DNA of 64,000 nt from Eubacterium plexicaudatum ASF492 (GCF_000364225.2 NZ_AQFT02000001.1:2871501-2935500); one strand, 5' to 3'. Positions 28,175 through 38,621 are shown, numbered from the stretch's first letter. Made by a program: numbers and translations. The notes: generated by a model not told the origin, from the sequence alone.

Positions 28175-30842
28175 ATTAATCTTGATTGATTTAATTGACG
28201 CAGATACACTGACAACGATTGAGCAGGCATTTTGTGAAATGACAGAAATGTCTGCCTGTATCTCAGACCCACAAGGCACCCCGATTACCGCACACTGCAA
28301 TACCAGTCCGTTCTGCCAGCTTGTAAAAAGTTCTCCGGCAGGCCGTACCCGCTGCGAATATTGTGACAAACAGGGAGCCGCTATGGCGCTGCAAAATCAG
28401 GCGGCAGTTTTTTACCGCTGTCATGCGGGACTGATTGATTTTGCCGCTCCGATCTCGATACAGAATCAGGTATTAGGTATTTTTATCGTCGGTCAGGTAC
28501 TCGTGGAAAAACCGGATGACGAAAAAGCTGCAAAGCATGCACAGGAAATAGGCATAGATCCGGATAACTATCTTTCCTGTCTGCATGACATTCCGGTCGT
28601 CACCGAAGAGCAGATCAACGATGCGGCGGAATTTTTATATGCCCTGTCCAATATTTTATCAAATATAGGATGCAGTCGTTATAAAATATTGAAATCCAAC
28701 CTGGAACTGGAACAGGCTACCCAGTCCAAATCCGATTTTCTTGCAAATATGAGTCACGAAATCCGTACGCCGATGAACGCGATTATCGGCATGTCGGAAA
28801 TGGCCATGCGTGAACCATTATCTCCGATCGCAAAAGATTATATCAACCAGATCAAAACGGCCGGGCAGACATTGTTAACAATTATCAACGACATTCTGGA
28901 TTTTTCCAAAGTCGAATCCGGAGCCATTGACATTCATGAAACAAACTATACGCCGGTGACTCTGATCAGCAATATTATCAATGCGATTACGACTAGAATC
29001 GGAACAAAAGACATTGAATTTATCGTAAATATTACTCCGGAGCTTCCGGACGAACTTTTAGGCGATCACATACGTCTAAACCAGATTATACTGAATCTGA
29101 CAAATAACGCGGTAAAATTTACAAGACACGGCCGGATCCAATTAAATATTGATTATACGACATCTGACGAAAACAACATGGTTCTTCAGGTTTCGATTGA
29201 CGACACCGGCAGCGGTATCCGCAAAGAAGATATGGCAAAACTGTTCGACTCTTTCCAGCGCGTAGACACACGGATGACATACCGCATTGAAGGAAGCGGA
29301 CTGGGTCTTGCTATTACGAAGCAGCTCCTGACACAGATGAACGGTGATATCCGGGTAGACAGCGAATATGGCGTCGGCAGCAGCTTTTCTTTTTCACTGC
29401 CGCAGCAGATCATCGGAAACAACCCCTGTGCTGCAGTGAAAGATCCAAAACAAATTGCCTCTGCCGGACTGATACAAAATCAATATGTCGCAGCACAGCT
29501 GCAGCTGGACATAGAACGCCTTGGCGTTTCCTATCTGCCTATGAACGCCAGACAGCCGCTCTCCCTGCTGAGCAAGTATCAGATAAATTATTTTTTTATT
29601 GAGCACGCCATGTTTTCCGATGAAGTGGAAGACTACGTCCGCAGTCATCCCGAACTTACGGCAGTGCTTCTGGTCAATTATCAGACAATACTGGAATTTG
29701 ACATTCCAAACCTGCTTGTTGTAAGAAAACCACTTTATTCCATAAATATTGCGGATATCTTCAATCAGGAACTGTTTGCAGATTCCTCAAATGATAACGA
29801 AAATCCGTTTGACTTTATTGCACCGGATGCTACGATTTTAATCGTAGACGACAATTCGGTGAACCTGACCGTTGCCGCCGGCCTTCTGGAACCTCTCCAA
29901 ATGCAGATTGATACCGCGCTCAGCGCACAGGATGCCATAGAAAAAGTCGCCCGTCATACATACGACCTCATTTTTATGGATCATATGATGCCGGAAGTAG
30001 ACGGCATAGAAGCTACACATATTATCCGCCGTTTTTATACGAATTACGATCACGTACCGATTATCGCCTTATCGGCCAATGCGGTAGATGGAGCCGAAAA
30101 GCTGTTTTTAAGCGAGGGAATGAATGACTTTGTTCCAAAACCAATCGAACTTGGCGTTATTTTAGCTGCGCTGCGCCGCTGGCTGCCGCAGGAAAAACTT
30201 CAGCCGGTTACGCCATCGCTTTCTTCTGCAGACCAAAACCGGACGCTGTCCATTCAAATAGAAGAAATAGATACGCAGGCAGCCTTAAAACTGCTTGGAA
30301 GCGAACAGCTGTTCTGGCAGGTACTGGAAGACTATTATCATGTCATCCGCAAAAAAGCCGCTTACATTCAGGAACTGGAACAAAAAGAAGACTGGAAAAA
30401 ATATACCATTGAGGTGCATGCACTAAAAAGCGCATCCAAACAAATCGGTGCATCCAGGCTGTCTTTCCTTGCCGCCCGGATGGAGCAGGCAGGTAATGAA
30501 GCGGATGCCGAACTGATTCACAAACATACTCCGGAACTGCTGCGCCAGTATCTGGCCTTTGACTCCATTCTGCAGCAATATTTCCAAACGGATACGGAAG
30601 CTGACGCAGAAGATAAAAAGCAGCCGGCAACAACCACCGATCTGCGAAAGTTCTTTTTAATGCTGCGATCTGCTTTTGAAAATCTGGACATGGATCAGAT
30701 GGAAGATGCTATCCATACGATGCGGAAATATTCCTATGCCGACGATCAGAAAGCTCTGTTTGAACAGCTGTGTAGTGCCGTTGCGGAAATAGACACCGAC
30801 GCAAGTGAAGATATTATCAAAATGTGGGAAACAATGCTGTAG
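28158..30842 (+). CDS. PocR-domain hybrid sensor kinase (second of a tandem pair)
   Basis: 894 residues with the same architecture as the preceding gene: PocR domain ([23 protein letters not shown]), kinase core with H200 in SHEIRTPMN, receiver with D608 in [11 protein letters not shown] and an Hpt domain with H754. The two are clear tandem duplicates, most alike in the kinase core and most different in the PocR part and the linkers, which fits recognition of different ligands. The start overlaps the end of the first kinase. PocR domains are known from the propanediol regulator and are thought to bind small organic compounds. Output partners are not in the window beyond the upstream regulator. 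Confidence 0.9.
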   Translation: MELENELILIDLIDADTLTTIEQAFCEMTEMSACISDPQGTPITAHCNTSPFCQLVKSSPAGRTRCEYCDKQGAAMALQNQAAVFYRCHAGLIDFAAPISIQNQVLGIFIVGQVLVEKPDDEKAAKHAQEIGIDPDNYLSCLHDIPVVTEEQINDAAEFLYALSNILSNIGCSRYKILKSNLELEQATQSKSDFLANMSHEIRTPMNAIIGMSEMAMREPLSPIAKDYINQIKTAGQTLLTIINDILDFSKVESGAIDIHETNYTPVTLISNIINAITTRIGTKDIEFIVNITPELPDELLGDHIRLNQIILNLTNNAVKFTRHGRIQLNIDYTTSDENNMVLQVSIDDTGSGIRKEDMAKLFDSFQRVDTRMTYRIEGSGLGLAITKQLLTQMNGDIRVDSEYGVGSSFSFSLPQQIIGNNPCAAVKDPKQIASAGLIQNQYVAAQLQLDIERLGVSYLPMNARQPLSLLSKYQINYFFIEHAMFSDEVEDYVRSHPELTAVLLVNYQTILEFDIPNLLVVRKPLYSINIADIFNQELFADSSNDNENPFDFIAPDATILIVDDNSVNLTVAAGLLEPLQMQIDTALSAQDAIEKVARHTYDLIFMDHMMPEVDGIEATHIIRRFYTNYDHVPIIALSANAVDGAEKLFLSEGMNDFVPKPIELGVILAALRRWLPQEKLQPVTPSLSSADQNRTLSIQIEEIDTQAALKLLGSEQLFWQVLEDYYHVIRKKAAYIQELEQKEDWKKYTIEVHALKSASKQIGASRLSFLAARMEQAGNEADAELIHKHTPELLRQYLAFDSILQQYFQTDTEADAEDKKQPATTTDLRKFFLMLRSAFENLDMDQMEDAIHTMRKYSYADDQKALFEQLCSAVAEIDTDASEDIIKMWETML

Positions 30843-30859
30843 AGCGTGTCTGAAAAATG

Positions 30860-30901
30860 TTTTCAGACGACGTTAAATGATACGAAAGCGTCGTCTGAAA
30901 A
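30860..30901. terminator. Bidirectional terminator between the second kinase and metH
   Basis: A 13-bp stem (TTTTCAGACGACG with CGTCGTCTGAAAA) with T- and A-tracts at its ends separates the convergent genes. Confidence 0.88.
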
Positions 30902-30907
30902 TCAAAA

Positions 30908-33385
30908 TCAAATGGACTCTTCTGTCAAAAGTCGTTTTACCAGTTTTACACAATCTGCCGCATCTTTGGAATAACCGTCCGCTCCGATTTCTTTCGCAAA
31001 ACCAGGCGTAATCGCTGCGCCTCCAATCATAATTTTCCCTTTATAATTCTTTTCCGCTGCAATCCGTACTACATCCTGCATACGCATCATCGTCGTCGTC
31101 ATCAGCGCTGACAGGCCGATAATCGCCGCATGTTCCTCAATCGCCACGGATACAATCCGTTCGGCCGGAATATCTTTGCCAAGATCGATCACATGATATC
31201 CATAATTGCGCAGCATCAGTACGACCAGATTTTTACCGATATCATGAATATCTCCTTCTACCGTTGCAACTACAATTGTTGCTGCCTCTTCTTCCCTGCC
31301 GGTTCGCAGGATTTTCGGTTCCAGATATTCAATCGCTGCTTTCATCGCATTCGCGCCGGATATCAGCTGCGGAAGAAAATATTTCTGCCGGTTAAACAAC
31401 TCTCCCACTTCATTGATAGCAGGAATTAAAAACCGGTCGATGACCTGTTCCGGTTTCATTCCCTGTAACAATTCTTTTTCCGCATACTGCACAATACTTC
31501 CTTTTTCACCCTTCAATACGGCCTGATATACGGCATTTGACCGGATTTGCATTTGTGCATCGGATAATTTTACCGATTCCGTATCCGCACTGCTCTTCGT
31601 ATTCTCCTGCTTTTTCGGTTCCTGTCTTACCTTTTCCTGTTTCTGCTCATAGGACTGCATCCGTTGAATGTATGCCAGATCACTGCCTGCCTTATTCATA
31701 AGCAGATCTGCTGCCAGCGCCGCATTCATTAAAAGATCCTGAGAAGGGTTAGCAATCGCCATCGTAAGCCCATGCGCAATGGCCATTGTTAAAAACGCCG
31801 TATTTACAAACATCCGCTGCGGAAGTCCAAAGGAAATATTGGACAGACCGCAGATTGTTGCCAGACCCAGCTGTCTGCTGCAATATTGAATCGTATCAAA
31901 ACATTCCACCGCTGCCTGCGGGTTTGCGCCAACCGTAGCAACCAGTCCATCTACAACAATATCTTCTTTCACAAAGCCCTGACGGAGCGCTTCATTTAGA
32001 ATGGTATGCACAATATCCCGTTTTTCTTCCACCGTCTTCGGAAGTCCCTCATCGGATAACGGCAGCAGAATAAACATCGCTCCATATCTTTTTGCAATCG
32101 GCAGCAGACGTTCAAACTTTTCCTTTTCCAACGAAATCGAATTGATCAGCGCACGGCCCGGATAAATCCGAAGCGCCGCCTCGATCACCTCGATATAACT
32201 GGAATCAATACAAAGCGGACAGTCTACCGTTGTTGTTACTTCATAAATGGCTTCCATCATCATCTGCTTTTCATCGATTCCATTCATACCCATATTAATA
32301 TCCAGAATCGAAGCGCCGTTTTCTTCCTGTTCTCCCGCCATCGCACGCACCAGTTCCAAACTTCCCGCCCGAAGCTGTTCCTGCAGCTTTTTCTTTCCGG
32401 TCGGATTAATGCGTTCGCCGACAACCTGAAAACTGCCGTCCAAAGTAATTTCCACCACTTTGCGCTCCGAAGCAAGGACTCGTCTGCGTTCCCTGCGAAT
32501 TTTACGTCTCCGACAGTCTGCGGCCGCGTCTGCAAGCGCTTTGATATGCGCCGGCGTCGTTCCGCAGCAGCCTCCTATTATGGCAGCACCCGCTTCTATC
32601 AGCTGTCTTCCCGCCGCTGCAAATTCTTCCGGGCCGGTCTTATATACGGTTGCGCCGCCTTCCAGCTGCGGCAGTCCGGCATTTGGCTTGGCCAGAATCG
32701 GAATATTGGCATATGCATGCATCGTTTCTACTATTTCAATCATTTCCAGCGGGCCGGTCGAACAGTTCAGGCCTACCGCATCCACGCCAAGACTTTGCAG
32801 CACAACGACAGCCGTCTGCGGATCGGTCCCAAACAGAGTCCTGCCATCCGCTTCGAACGTCAGACTTGCCATAATCGGCAGGTCACATGTCTCCTGAATC
32901 GCAATAACGGCGGCTCTCGTCTCCTGCAGGCTCATCATCGTTTCTACCACAAATAAATCCACACCGGCTTCGTAAAGTACTTTTGCCTGTTCCTTATAGA
33001 TCTCCGTCAGCTGTTCAAACTGCAGCTCTCCAAGCGGATAAAGCTGCTGCCCAGTCATTGTCAGATCACCGGCCACATATGCCGCACCGTCTGCCGCTTC
33101 TTTTGCCAGCTGCACAAGACGCGTATTCATATCCTCCAGCCGGTCTGCCAGGCCGTATTCTGCCAGTTTGATGCGGTTTCCGGTAAACGTAGGCGCATAC
33201 AGAATCTGTGTACCGGCATCCACATAACTGCGCTGGAGCGATCGCATTACATCCGGATGTTCCAAAATCCACTGCTCCGGACAGATATTTGCCGGCATCC
33301 CGGCATTCTGCAGATTGGTACCGGTTGCTCCGTCTAATAGAACAACGCCGCTATTTATAAGGTTTTGAAATTGCTGTTTTGTCAT
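30908..33385 (-). CDS. metH: Cobalamin-dependent methionine synthase without activation domain
   Basis: About 825 residues. The homocysteine-binding domain comes first (LLDGATGTNLQ; zinc Cys in VGLNCSTGP and IIGGCCGTTPAHI), then the folate-binding pterin domain (VVGERINPTGKKK), a charged linker, the helical cap and the B12-binding domain with GDIHDIGKNLV. The C-terminal S-adenosylmethionine reactivation domain is absent, as in many Clostridia, so a separate reactivation protein is expected. ATG at 33385 has AAGGAG upstream. It transfers the methyl group of methyl-tetrahydrofolate to homocysteine. Confidence 0.92.
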   Translation of the reverse strand: MTKQQFQNLINSGVVLLDGATGTNLQNAGMPANICPEQWILEHPDVMRSLQRSYVDAGTQILYAPTFTGNRIKLAEYGLADRLEDMNTRLVQLAKEAADGAAYVAGDLTMTGQQLYPLGELQFEQLTEIYKEQAKVLYEAGVDLFVVETMMSLQETRAAVIAIQETCDLPIMASLTFEADGRTLFGTDPQTAVVVLQSLGVDAVGLNCSTGPLEMIEIVETMHAYANIPILAKPNAGLPQLEGGATVYKTGPEEFAAAGRQLIEAGAAIIGGCCGTTPAHIKALADAAADCRRRKIRRERRRVLASERKVVEITLDGSFQVVGERINPTGKKKLQEQLRAGSLELVRAMAGEQEENGASILDINMGMNGIDEKQMMMEAIYEVTTTVDCPLCIDSSYIEVIEAALRIYPGRALINSISLEKEKFERLLPIAKRYGAMFILLPLSDEGLPKTVEEKRDIVHTILNEALRQGFVKEDIVVDGLVATVGANPQAAVECFDTIQYCSRQLGLATICGLSNISFGLPQRMFVNTAFLTMAIAHGLTMAIANPSQDLLMNAALAADLLMNKAGSDLAYIQRMQSYEQKQEKVRQEPKKQENTKSSADTESVKLSDAQMQIRSNAVYQAVLKGEKGSIVQYAEKELLQGMKPEQVIDRFLIPAINEVGELFNRQKYFLPQLISGANAMKAAIEYLEPKILRTGREEEAATIVVATVEGDIHDIGKNLVVLMLRNYGYHVIDLGKDIPAERIVSVAIEEHAAIIGLSALMTTTMMRMQDVVRIAAEKNYKGKIMIGGAAITPGFAKEIGADGYSKDAADCVKLVKRLLTEESI

Positions 33386-33509
33386 ATTTTTCATTCTCCT
33401 TGCTGCAATACCATGCACTTTTATTATAATATGATTGGGTGCAAATAGCCAGTTTTTTTACGGCATTTGACCGTCATTTCTTAATATCCTCTATTTTGCG
33501 CATAAAAAA

Positions 33510-33538
33510 ATGCAACATTTCGTATAAAAATGTTGCAT
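33510..33538 (-). terminator. Reverse-strand hairpin with T-run upstream of metH
   Basis: ATGCAACATTT and AAATGTTGCAT form an 11-bp stem, followed on the reverse strand by seven T. It lies about 125 bp ahead of metH in a 368-bp gene-free gap (33386-33753). It could terminate reverse-strand read-through or act as an attenuator in a metH leader. No recognisable riboswitch core was seen beside it. Confidence 0.6.
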
Positions 33539-33675
33539 CTTTCTTACACCATATATATCGTCCGTCCATTCAAAAACTTAACCCCATTTTACAAAAAATT
33601 ATAAATTTATTTTCAAAAAAATAGAATCTCTTTCATCCTGGCTGAGAATGGCAGCTGATATGCGGCCCCTGCATC

Positions 33676-33704
33676 TTTACATCTCAAGCCCTATTTGTTA
33701 CAAT
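33676..33704 (+). promoter_or_regulatory. Promoter of the small ORF
   Basis: TTTACA at 33676-33681, a 17-bp spacer and TACAAT at 33699-33704, about 50 bp upstream of the small gene. Confidence 0.6.
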
Positions 33705-33753
33705 AAGTATACGGAAACTAACAACTGTTAACAGGCGAAAGGAGTGATTGTCC

Positions 33754-33930
33754 ATGCCAATGACCGAAAAAGAATACAACGGCAATCTGCTGGATCAAAT
33801 TACACTGTTAGAAGACATTGCGGAAGTTGCGGAAACCGAACATGCGGTGGCGACACTGAAGCTGATTCAAAAAAAACGTGCTCAAATCGAACGTAAATTA
33901 TACCAGCAACCTCCACTGACAGAACGCTGA
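33754..33930 (+). CDS. Small charged protein of unknown function, 58 residues
   Basis: I do not recognise this protein. It is short, soluble and likely helical, with alternating acidic and hydrophobic residues (LLDQITLLEDIAEVAE) and a basic middle (IQKKRAQIERK). It has a good promoter, a ribosome site (AAAGGAG) and a terminator right after it, which supports a real gene. ATG at 33754 fits the ribosome site better than 33748. It stands alone between metH and the cysteine desulfurase. A regulatory or structural small protein is possible; nothing more can be said. Confidence 0.6.
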   Translation: MPMTEKEYNGNLLDQITLLEDIAEVAETEHAVATLKLIQKKRAQIERKLYQQPPLTER

Positions 33931-33941
33931 GTTCCAAATAT

Positions 33942-33970
33942 GGTCTTTGCAGTATCCTGCAAAGACCTTT
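33942..33970. terminator. Terminator between the small ORF and the cysteine desulfurase
   Basis: GGTCTTTGCAG and CTGCAAAGACC form an 11-bp perfect stem followed by a short T-stretch; it serves the convergent genes on either side. Confidence 0.75.
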
Positions 33971-33989
33971 GCATTGATGAAAATCTCTT

Positions 33990-35138
33990 TTATTCCATTC
34001 GCGCTACTTCCCGCAGCAGCTTCACATTCTCCTCCACAGCCTCTGCCGTAATGCGTATTTCTTCCCATGTCGTGCCTTCCCCAAGCGTCATGCGCAGCGT
34101 CCCATAGGCCAGTTCCGGTTTTCTTCCGATCGCCGTCAGTACATGAGACGGTTCTGCAGACCCTGTAGAACAGGCGGATGCGGCCGACGCACAGATATCT
34201 TTTGCATCCAGCAGCAGCAGCAGCGTTTCCCCTTCAATTTCTTCAAAGCTGAAATTTACATTATTGGGCAGTCTTGCATAGCGGTCGCCATTCAGCCACG
34301 CTCCCGGAATCCGGCTTTGAATCGCATGAATCAACCGGTCACGCTGCCTTGTCTCTCTGTAAATACGCTCTGACATCGTATGCATTGCAAGCTCTGCCGC
34401 TGCTCCGATTCCTACAATGCCCGGCACATTTTCCGTACCGGCACGTCTGCCCTGTTCCTGTCCGCCTCCGTGAATAAAAGACGCCGTCTTTACTCCGTCG
34501 CGGATATACAAAAACCCGGTTCCCTTTGGCCCGTAAAACTTATGTCCGCTGGCGCTTAACAAATCAATATGATAAAAATCCACATTGATCGGAATCTGCG
34601 CATATGCCTGTACCGCATCGGTATGGAACAAAATCCCATGCCGTCCGGCAATTCTTCCAATCTGTGCGATCGGCTCAATCGTACCGATCTCATTATTTGC
34701 GAACATCACGGAAATTAAAATCGTATCCGGCCGAATCGCTTCTTCCAGCTGCTTTAACCGCACAAATCCCTGCTCGTCTACCGGCAGATACGTCACCTCA
34801 TACCCCTGTTCTTCCAGATATCTGCATGTATGAAGTACGGCATGATGCTCAATCTGTGTCGTAATGATATGCCTGCCTTTCTCTTTGTATGCTTCCACCG
34901 TCCCTTTTAACGCCCAGTTATCGGACTCACTGCCTCCTGCGGTAAAATAAATCTCCTGTTTCCGTGCATGAAGAGAACGTGCAATAATTTCCCTGGCACG
35001 TTCCACCGCATGTCTGCTCTGTTCTCCAAATTCATATATTGTAGATGCATTCGCATAGTCTTTCGCATAATACGGTTCCATACTGGCAGCGACCTGCCGC
35101 GCCATCGGTGTTGTAGCCGCATGATCCAGATATATCAT
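33990..35138 (-). CDS. Cysteine desulfurase, NifS/IscS-like
   Basis: 382 residues. It has the PLP-enzyme features IYLDHAATTP, FTAGGSESDN, EHHAVLHTC, HTDAVQAYAQIP, the PLP lysine in SASGHKFYGPKG and the catalytic Cys loop in SAASACSTGSAEPSHVL. It removes sulfur from cysteine for iron-sulfur clusters or tRNA thiolation. ATG at 35138 follows AGGAGGG. No scaffold (iscU) or thiI gene is adjacent, so its sulfur acceptor is not indicated. It is divergent from the flippase gene. Confidence 0.9.
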   Translation of the reverse strand: MIYLDHAATTPMARQVAASMEPYYAKDYANASTIYEFGEQSRHAVERAREIIARSLHARKQEIYFTAGGSESDNWALKGTVEAYKEKGRHIITTQIEHHAVLHTCRYLEEQGYEVTYLPVDEQGFVRLKQLEEAIRPDTILISVMFANNEIGTIEPIAQIGRIAGRHGILFHTDAVQAYAQIPINVDFYHIDLLSASGHKFYGPKGTGFLYIRDGVKTASFIHGGGQEQGRRAGTENVPGIVGIGAAAELAMHTMSERIYRETRQRDRLIHAIQSRIPGAWLNGDRYARLPNNVNFSFEEIEGETLLLLLDAKDICASAASACSTGSAEPSHVLTAIGRKPELAYGTLRMTLGEGTTWEEIRITAEAVEENVKLLREVARME

Positions 35139-35242
35139 AACATCCCTCCTGTCTGCCTGATCTGGCTTTTGCCGCAAAAGCATATTCTTCTTCCGGCAGC
35201 ATATATATAGATAAGATAAAACATCGTGTTAGGAATCTGCCT

Positions 35243-36556
35243 ATGTCAAATTTATCCAATCTGAAAAAATATGCCGGCCACCCTGTACTGTTAGGTACCG
35301 CCCTGCTTACTGCCACCGGACTTGCCAGCCGGATTATTGGCTTCTTCTATAGAATATTCCTTTCCCATACAATTGGTGCACAGGGAGTCGGAATTTATCA
35401 GCTCATTTTTCCGGTTTTTGCACTTGGCATCGCTTTCTGCGGCGCAGGCATACAGACTGCCGTCTCCAAATATACGGCAGAAGCGGCAGGAGCCGGACGT
35501 TGTCCGCAGACTTACCTGTATGCCGGACTGATGCTGTCTGTCAGCCTGTCCGTTTTGTTTACGCTGCTCATTTATACGGGCTCGGATGCAATCGCAACCG
35601 TGATACTGGATGAGCCAAGATGTGCGGCGCTGCTGCGCATCGTCTCGCTTTCTCTGCCCCTTGCCGCTATTCACTCCTGTATTAACGGCTATTATTACGG
35701 ACTCCAAAAGACAGGCGTTCCTTCCGTCTCACAGCTGCTGGAACAGATTTGTCGTGTGTTATGCGTCTATCTGATCTACCGCATTTGCGAAAGCCAGGGC
35801 CGAACCGTCACGGCAGCAATGGCTGTCTGGGGAATCGTACTGGGCGAGCTGGCCGGCGCGCTGTTTTCTCTGACTGTCGTCCGCTTTGTAAAATGTACGG
35901 AGCGGCTGTCCGCATGTCTGCACCAGATTGTTATATTTTCCATACCACTGACAACCAACCGCGTGTTGATTAACCTGATTAACAGTACGGAAGCGATTCT
36001 CATTCCGATCTGCCTGAAAGCATACGGTTATTCCAATGAAGACGCATTAAGCATCTTCGGCATACTGACCGGTATGGCAATGCCGATGATCCTGTTTCCT
36101 TCGGTACTCACAAACTCCGTATCCGTCATGCTGCTTCCGTCTATCTCACAGGCCAAAGCGCAGAAAAACCAGACGCTCATCCACCGTACCATTCGACGTA
36201 CGATAGAATCCTGTCTGGTTCTTGGATTTGCAAGTACCCTGTTTTTCCTGCTGACCTATTCTTATATCGGTCAATATTTGTTTGCGAACTCGCTGGCCGG
36301 CGTATATGTCCGTACACTCAGCTTTATTTGTCCGTTTATGTTTCTGTCTACAACATTAAACAGCATTTTGCATGGACTCGGTCATCCTACCGCCACGTTA
36401 ATGCTGAATTTAAGCAGCTGTCTGCTGCGTATCGCAGTGATCTGGTTCTTTGTACCGGTCTACGGCATACGTGCTTATTTATATGGCATGCTCGCCAGCC
36501 AGATGCTGTCGGCATTATGCGCAATCTTACTGCTGAATCGCTCCAAAGATCTGTAG
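35243..36556 (+). CDS. SpoVB/MurJ-type polysaccharide flippase
   Basis: 437 residues with about 12-14 membrane segments. GLASRIIGFFYRIFLSHTIGAQGVGIYQLIFP is the typical N-terminus of SpoVB-like members of the MOP exporter superfamily, which move lipid-linked cell-wall or polysaccharide precursors. In sporulating Firmicutes SpoVB acts in the spore cortex, but several paralogues exist per genome, so the exact role is open. It lies alone on the forward strand, convergent with the J-protein gene. Confidence 0.88.
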   Translation: MSNLSNLKKYAGHPVLLGTALLTATGLASRIIGFFYRIFLSHTIGAQGVGIYQLIFPVFALGIAFCGAGIQTAVSKYTAEAAGAGRCPQTYLYAGLMLSVSLSVLFTLLIYTGSDAIATVILDEPRCAALLRIVSLSLPLAAIHSCINGYYYGLQKTGVPSVSQLLEQICRVLCVYLIYRICESQGRTVTAAMAVWGIVLGELAGALFSLTVVRFVKCTERLSACLHQIVIFSIPLTTNRVLINLINSTEAILIPICLKAYGYSNEDALSIFGILTGMAMPMILFPSVLTNSVSVMLLPSISQAKAQKNQTLIHRTIRRTIESCLVLGFASTLFFLLTYSYIGQYLFANSLAGVYVRTLSFICPFMFLSTTLNSILHGLGHPTATLMLNLSSCLLRIAVIWFFVPVYGIRAYLYGMLASQMLSALCAILLLNRSKDL

Positions 36557-36569
36557 CCGATATACACTT

Positions 36570-37172
36570 TTAAATGCAGCAGCACGTACAGCACATATTC
36601 ATAAAAACCATTGATATGCAAAAGCGGCTGAAGCTTTCGTATGGCCTTCCGTAGTTTTCCCCCATACTGCTGTACCATGTACCGCCAAAGTTCAGCTGCT
36701 GCATCAGCTGGCGGTACTCAATGTTGCTTGGCTCCAGCCGAACGGCCTGCTCCGCACATTCACGCGCGGTCACATTATTGCCAAGTCCAGCATGTGCGAC
36801 CGCACAGTAATAATACCATCTGGCACTGTGCTCCGTAATATTATTTAAAACGTTCATTGCCTCCTGATAGCAGCGGTTTGCCAGATAATTTGCCGCCGCC
36901 TGCATCTGCGGTGTATTTTGTGCCTGACGGCTGTAACTGCCGAAGCCGGCGGAACCGTATCCGGTAAAACTGCCGCCTCCCTGCTGTTTTTCCTGCATAA
37001 TCTGATTATACGCCTGCTGAATTTCCTTAAATCGTTCTTCCGCACGTTCGCGGTTCGGATTGTTGACATTGGCATCCGGATGAAATTTGCGGCTCAGCGC
37101 ACGATATGCTTTTTTTATTTCCTCATCAGTTGCGCCCGGACTCACTCCCAGCACATCGTATGGATTCCCCAT
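36570..37172 (-). CDS. J-domain protein with TPR-like middle and cysteine-rich tail
   Basis: 200 residues. The N-terminal J domain (residues 1-70) carries HPD in FHPDANV, the Hsp70-stimulating motif. It is followed by a glycine/serine/glutamine-rich linker and a helical tail resembling tetratricopeptide repeats ([28 protein letters not shown]). The protein ends in MCCTCCCI. It is not DnaJ, as it lacks the zinc-finger and C-terminal substrate domains. Two downstream genes of the same strand follow in the order DUF5685-like and zinc-ribbon protein upstream, so it closes a three-gene unit. ATG at 37172 is preferred over an upstream alternative at 37214. Confidence 0.85.
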   Translation of the reverse strand: MGNPYDVLGVSPGATDEEIKKAYRALSRKFHPDANVNNPNRERAEERFKEIQQAYNQIMQEKQQGGGSFTGYGSAGFGSYSRQAQNTPQMQAAANYLANRCYQEAMNVLNNITEHSARWYYYCAVAHAGLGNNVTARECAEQAVRLEPSNIEYRQLMQQLNFGGTWYSSMGENYGRPYESFSRFCISMVFMNMCCTCCCI

Positions 37173-37210
37173 AACCTGCAGTTTCCTCTTTTCCCTTATA
37201 ATATGCACTG

Positions 37211-38092
37211 TCAATGTACGGATTTACAGGTACCGTGACATTTATGTTTCTTTTCTTCCTTTGCCCTTCTTTTCATGCGCACGTATTCATACTTTGTCCA
37301 GACACCGGAATACAAAATATTTCTCAGGATTTCCGCGTGAAGCAAAATCGGCAAACGTTCAAAGGACTTTGCACACTCCGAAATCATACTGGTTAATATC
37401 AGTCCCGAAAATGTCTCAAAATCCTGTTCCGTCTCCTGCTGCATCAGGTTAAACACATTGTAGCATTTATTTTTGCTGTCTTTTCCGATATCTTCATAAG
37501 CATCCATCAGGTAAATAAATTTACCCATATAAAAGCCAAGACAGCGCAGCTCTTCGGACCAGACATCGTCTTCTTTCCAGGCAAAAATCTCGCCCAGCAT
37601 TTCCCCGGTCAGTCCTGCTACAGCATCTACATTGCGTTCCCTGCACTTTTCTGCCAGTTCCAGTTTGCGAATGTACTGACGAATCGCACGCCCCTGCCTT
37701 GGATAGCATGCTTCGACTCGTTCATAATCTTTTTTAAACACCTGAGACAACGCTTTTTTCGCATAAGAATGGTTATCGTTCCAGTCATCTTCAAAATTTT
37801 TCGTACAGAGCAGAATGTTCATCGCAGCCGCATACTTTGTCGCTTCATTGACACGGGCGGCCTGCTTTTTTGCAGGATGCACGGCACAGATAAATTCCGT
37901 CTTCTTATCTTCCAGTTCATATAATCCGGTAAGCAGCACAATTAAAAACGTCATGTCATAATTTAAAAGCATCTGTCCTTTTCTGCCAAAATTTTCCTTC
38001 AGCATCTGACACAGCCCACAGTAATAGGACTGATACATCCCACGATCTGCAAAATTTAATTTTTCCCGGTTGACATTAATATATCCAAACAT
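37211..38092 (-). CDS. DUF5685-like protein, YCGLC motif
   Basis: 293 residues. The opening [20 protein letters not shown] and the YCGLCQML motif recall an uncharacterised Firmicute family that I remember as DUF5685. The rest is helical (aspartates in LNYDMTF and [11 protein letters not shown]) in a layout reminiscent of helical isoprenoid-synthase-type folds, but no function is proven. It lies between a zinc-ribbon membrane protein and a J-protein on the same strand with 4 bp and 38 bp gaps, so the three probably form one unit. Cysteine pairs suggest metal binding. Confidence 0.7.
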   Translation of the reverse strand: MFGYINVNREKLNFADRGMYQSYYCGLCQMLKENFGRKGQMLLNYDMTFLIVLLTGLYELEDKKTEFICAVHPAKKQAARVNEATKYAAAMNILLCTKNFEDDWNDNHSYAKKALSQVFKKDYERVEACYPRQGRAIRQYIRKLELAEKCRERNVDAVAGLTGEMLGEIFAWKEDDVWSEELRCLGFYMGKFIYLMDAYEDIGKDSKNKCYNVFNLMQQETEQDFETFSGLILTSMISECAKSFERLPILLHAEILRNILYSGVWTKYEYVRMKRRAKEEKKHKCHGTCKSVH

Positions 38093-38096
38093 AATA

Positions 38097-38501
38097 TCAG
38101 CTCTTTTTTATAAATTCGGCGCGGCATTTCGGACAGGTAATCGCAATCTTTCCTCTGCCCCGCGGTACCCGGACTTTCTGCGTGCAGCCGGGACATGTAT
38201 AAAACCGATACTCTTTGCGCTGTGCCAGACGTTTTTTTGTACTGTTGTATTTTGCAATTCTCCGATAACGCCAGTTTAAATACTTTTGATTCTGTGCCGA
38301 CATCTTTGAAATATCTTTTGAAAATGATCGATACATACTGTAAATCAAAAGCAAAAGACCTGCCACATAAAATACGGCCAGATCAGTAAATAAATTTACA
38401 ATCAGGCAAACCATTGCAAGTCCCAAAAACACCCTGGATAACTGATCATTGCCATATCTGCCATACATAAACCGCGTCATTCTCTGACGAAAACCATTCA
38501 T
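38097..38501 (-). CDS. Membrane protein with a C-terminal zinc ribbon
   Basis: 134 residues. One or two membrane segments lie at about residues 22-60 (VFLGLAMVCLIVNLF and LAVFYVAGLLLLIYSMY), followed by a basic stretch and a zinc ribbon made of CPGC and CPKC. No family name can be given. It is the first gene of the unit with the DUF5685-like and J-domain genes, and the stop and start are only 4 bp apart. It may anchor or recruit those proteins at the membrane. Confidence 0.72.
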   Translation of the reverse strand: MNGFRQRMTRFMYGRYGNDQLSRVFLGLAMVCLIVNLFTDLAVFYVAGLLLLIYSMYRSFSKDISKMSAQNQKYLNWRYRRIAKYNSTKKRLAQRKEYRFYTCPGCTQKVRVPRGRGKIAITCPKCRAEFIKKS

Positions 38502-38621
38502 GCTCCCACACTCCTATCCTTCCTGTAAAAAACGTTCTTCTATATATGGTATCTTCGAAACATTTTTCTGTCAATGGGATGAAGAATGTTTTCAGAAAAA
38601 ATTGAGAATTTTTATATTTTC

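Noticed and set aside
33640..33680. GGCTGAGAA segment suggesting a thiamine pyrophosphate riboswitch
   Set aside because: The rest of the conserved thiamine core (CCTGATC, TACCAG, GTAGGGAA) is not there, and no thiamine gene follows.
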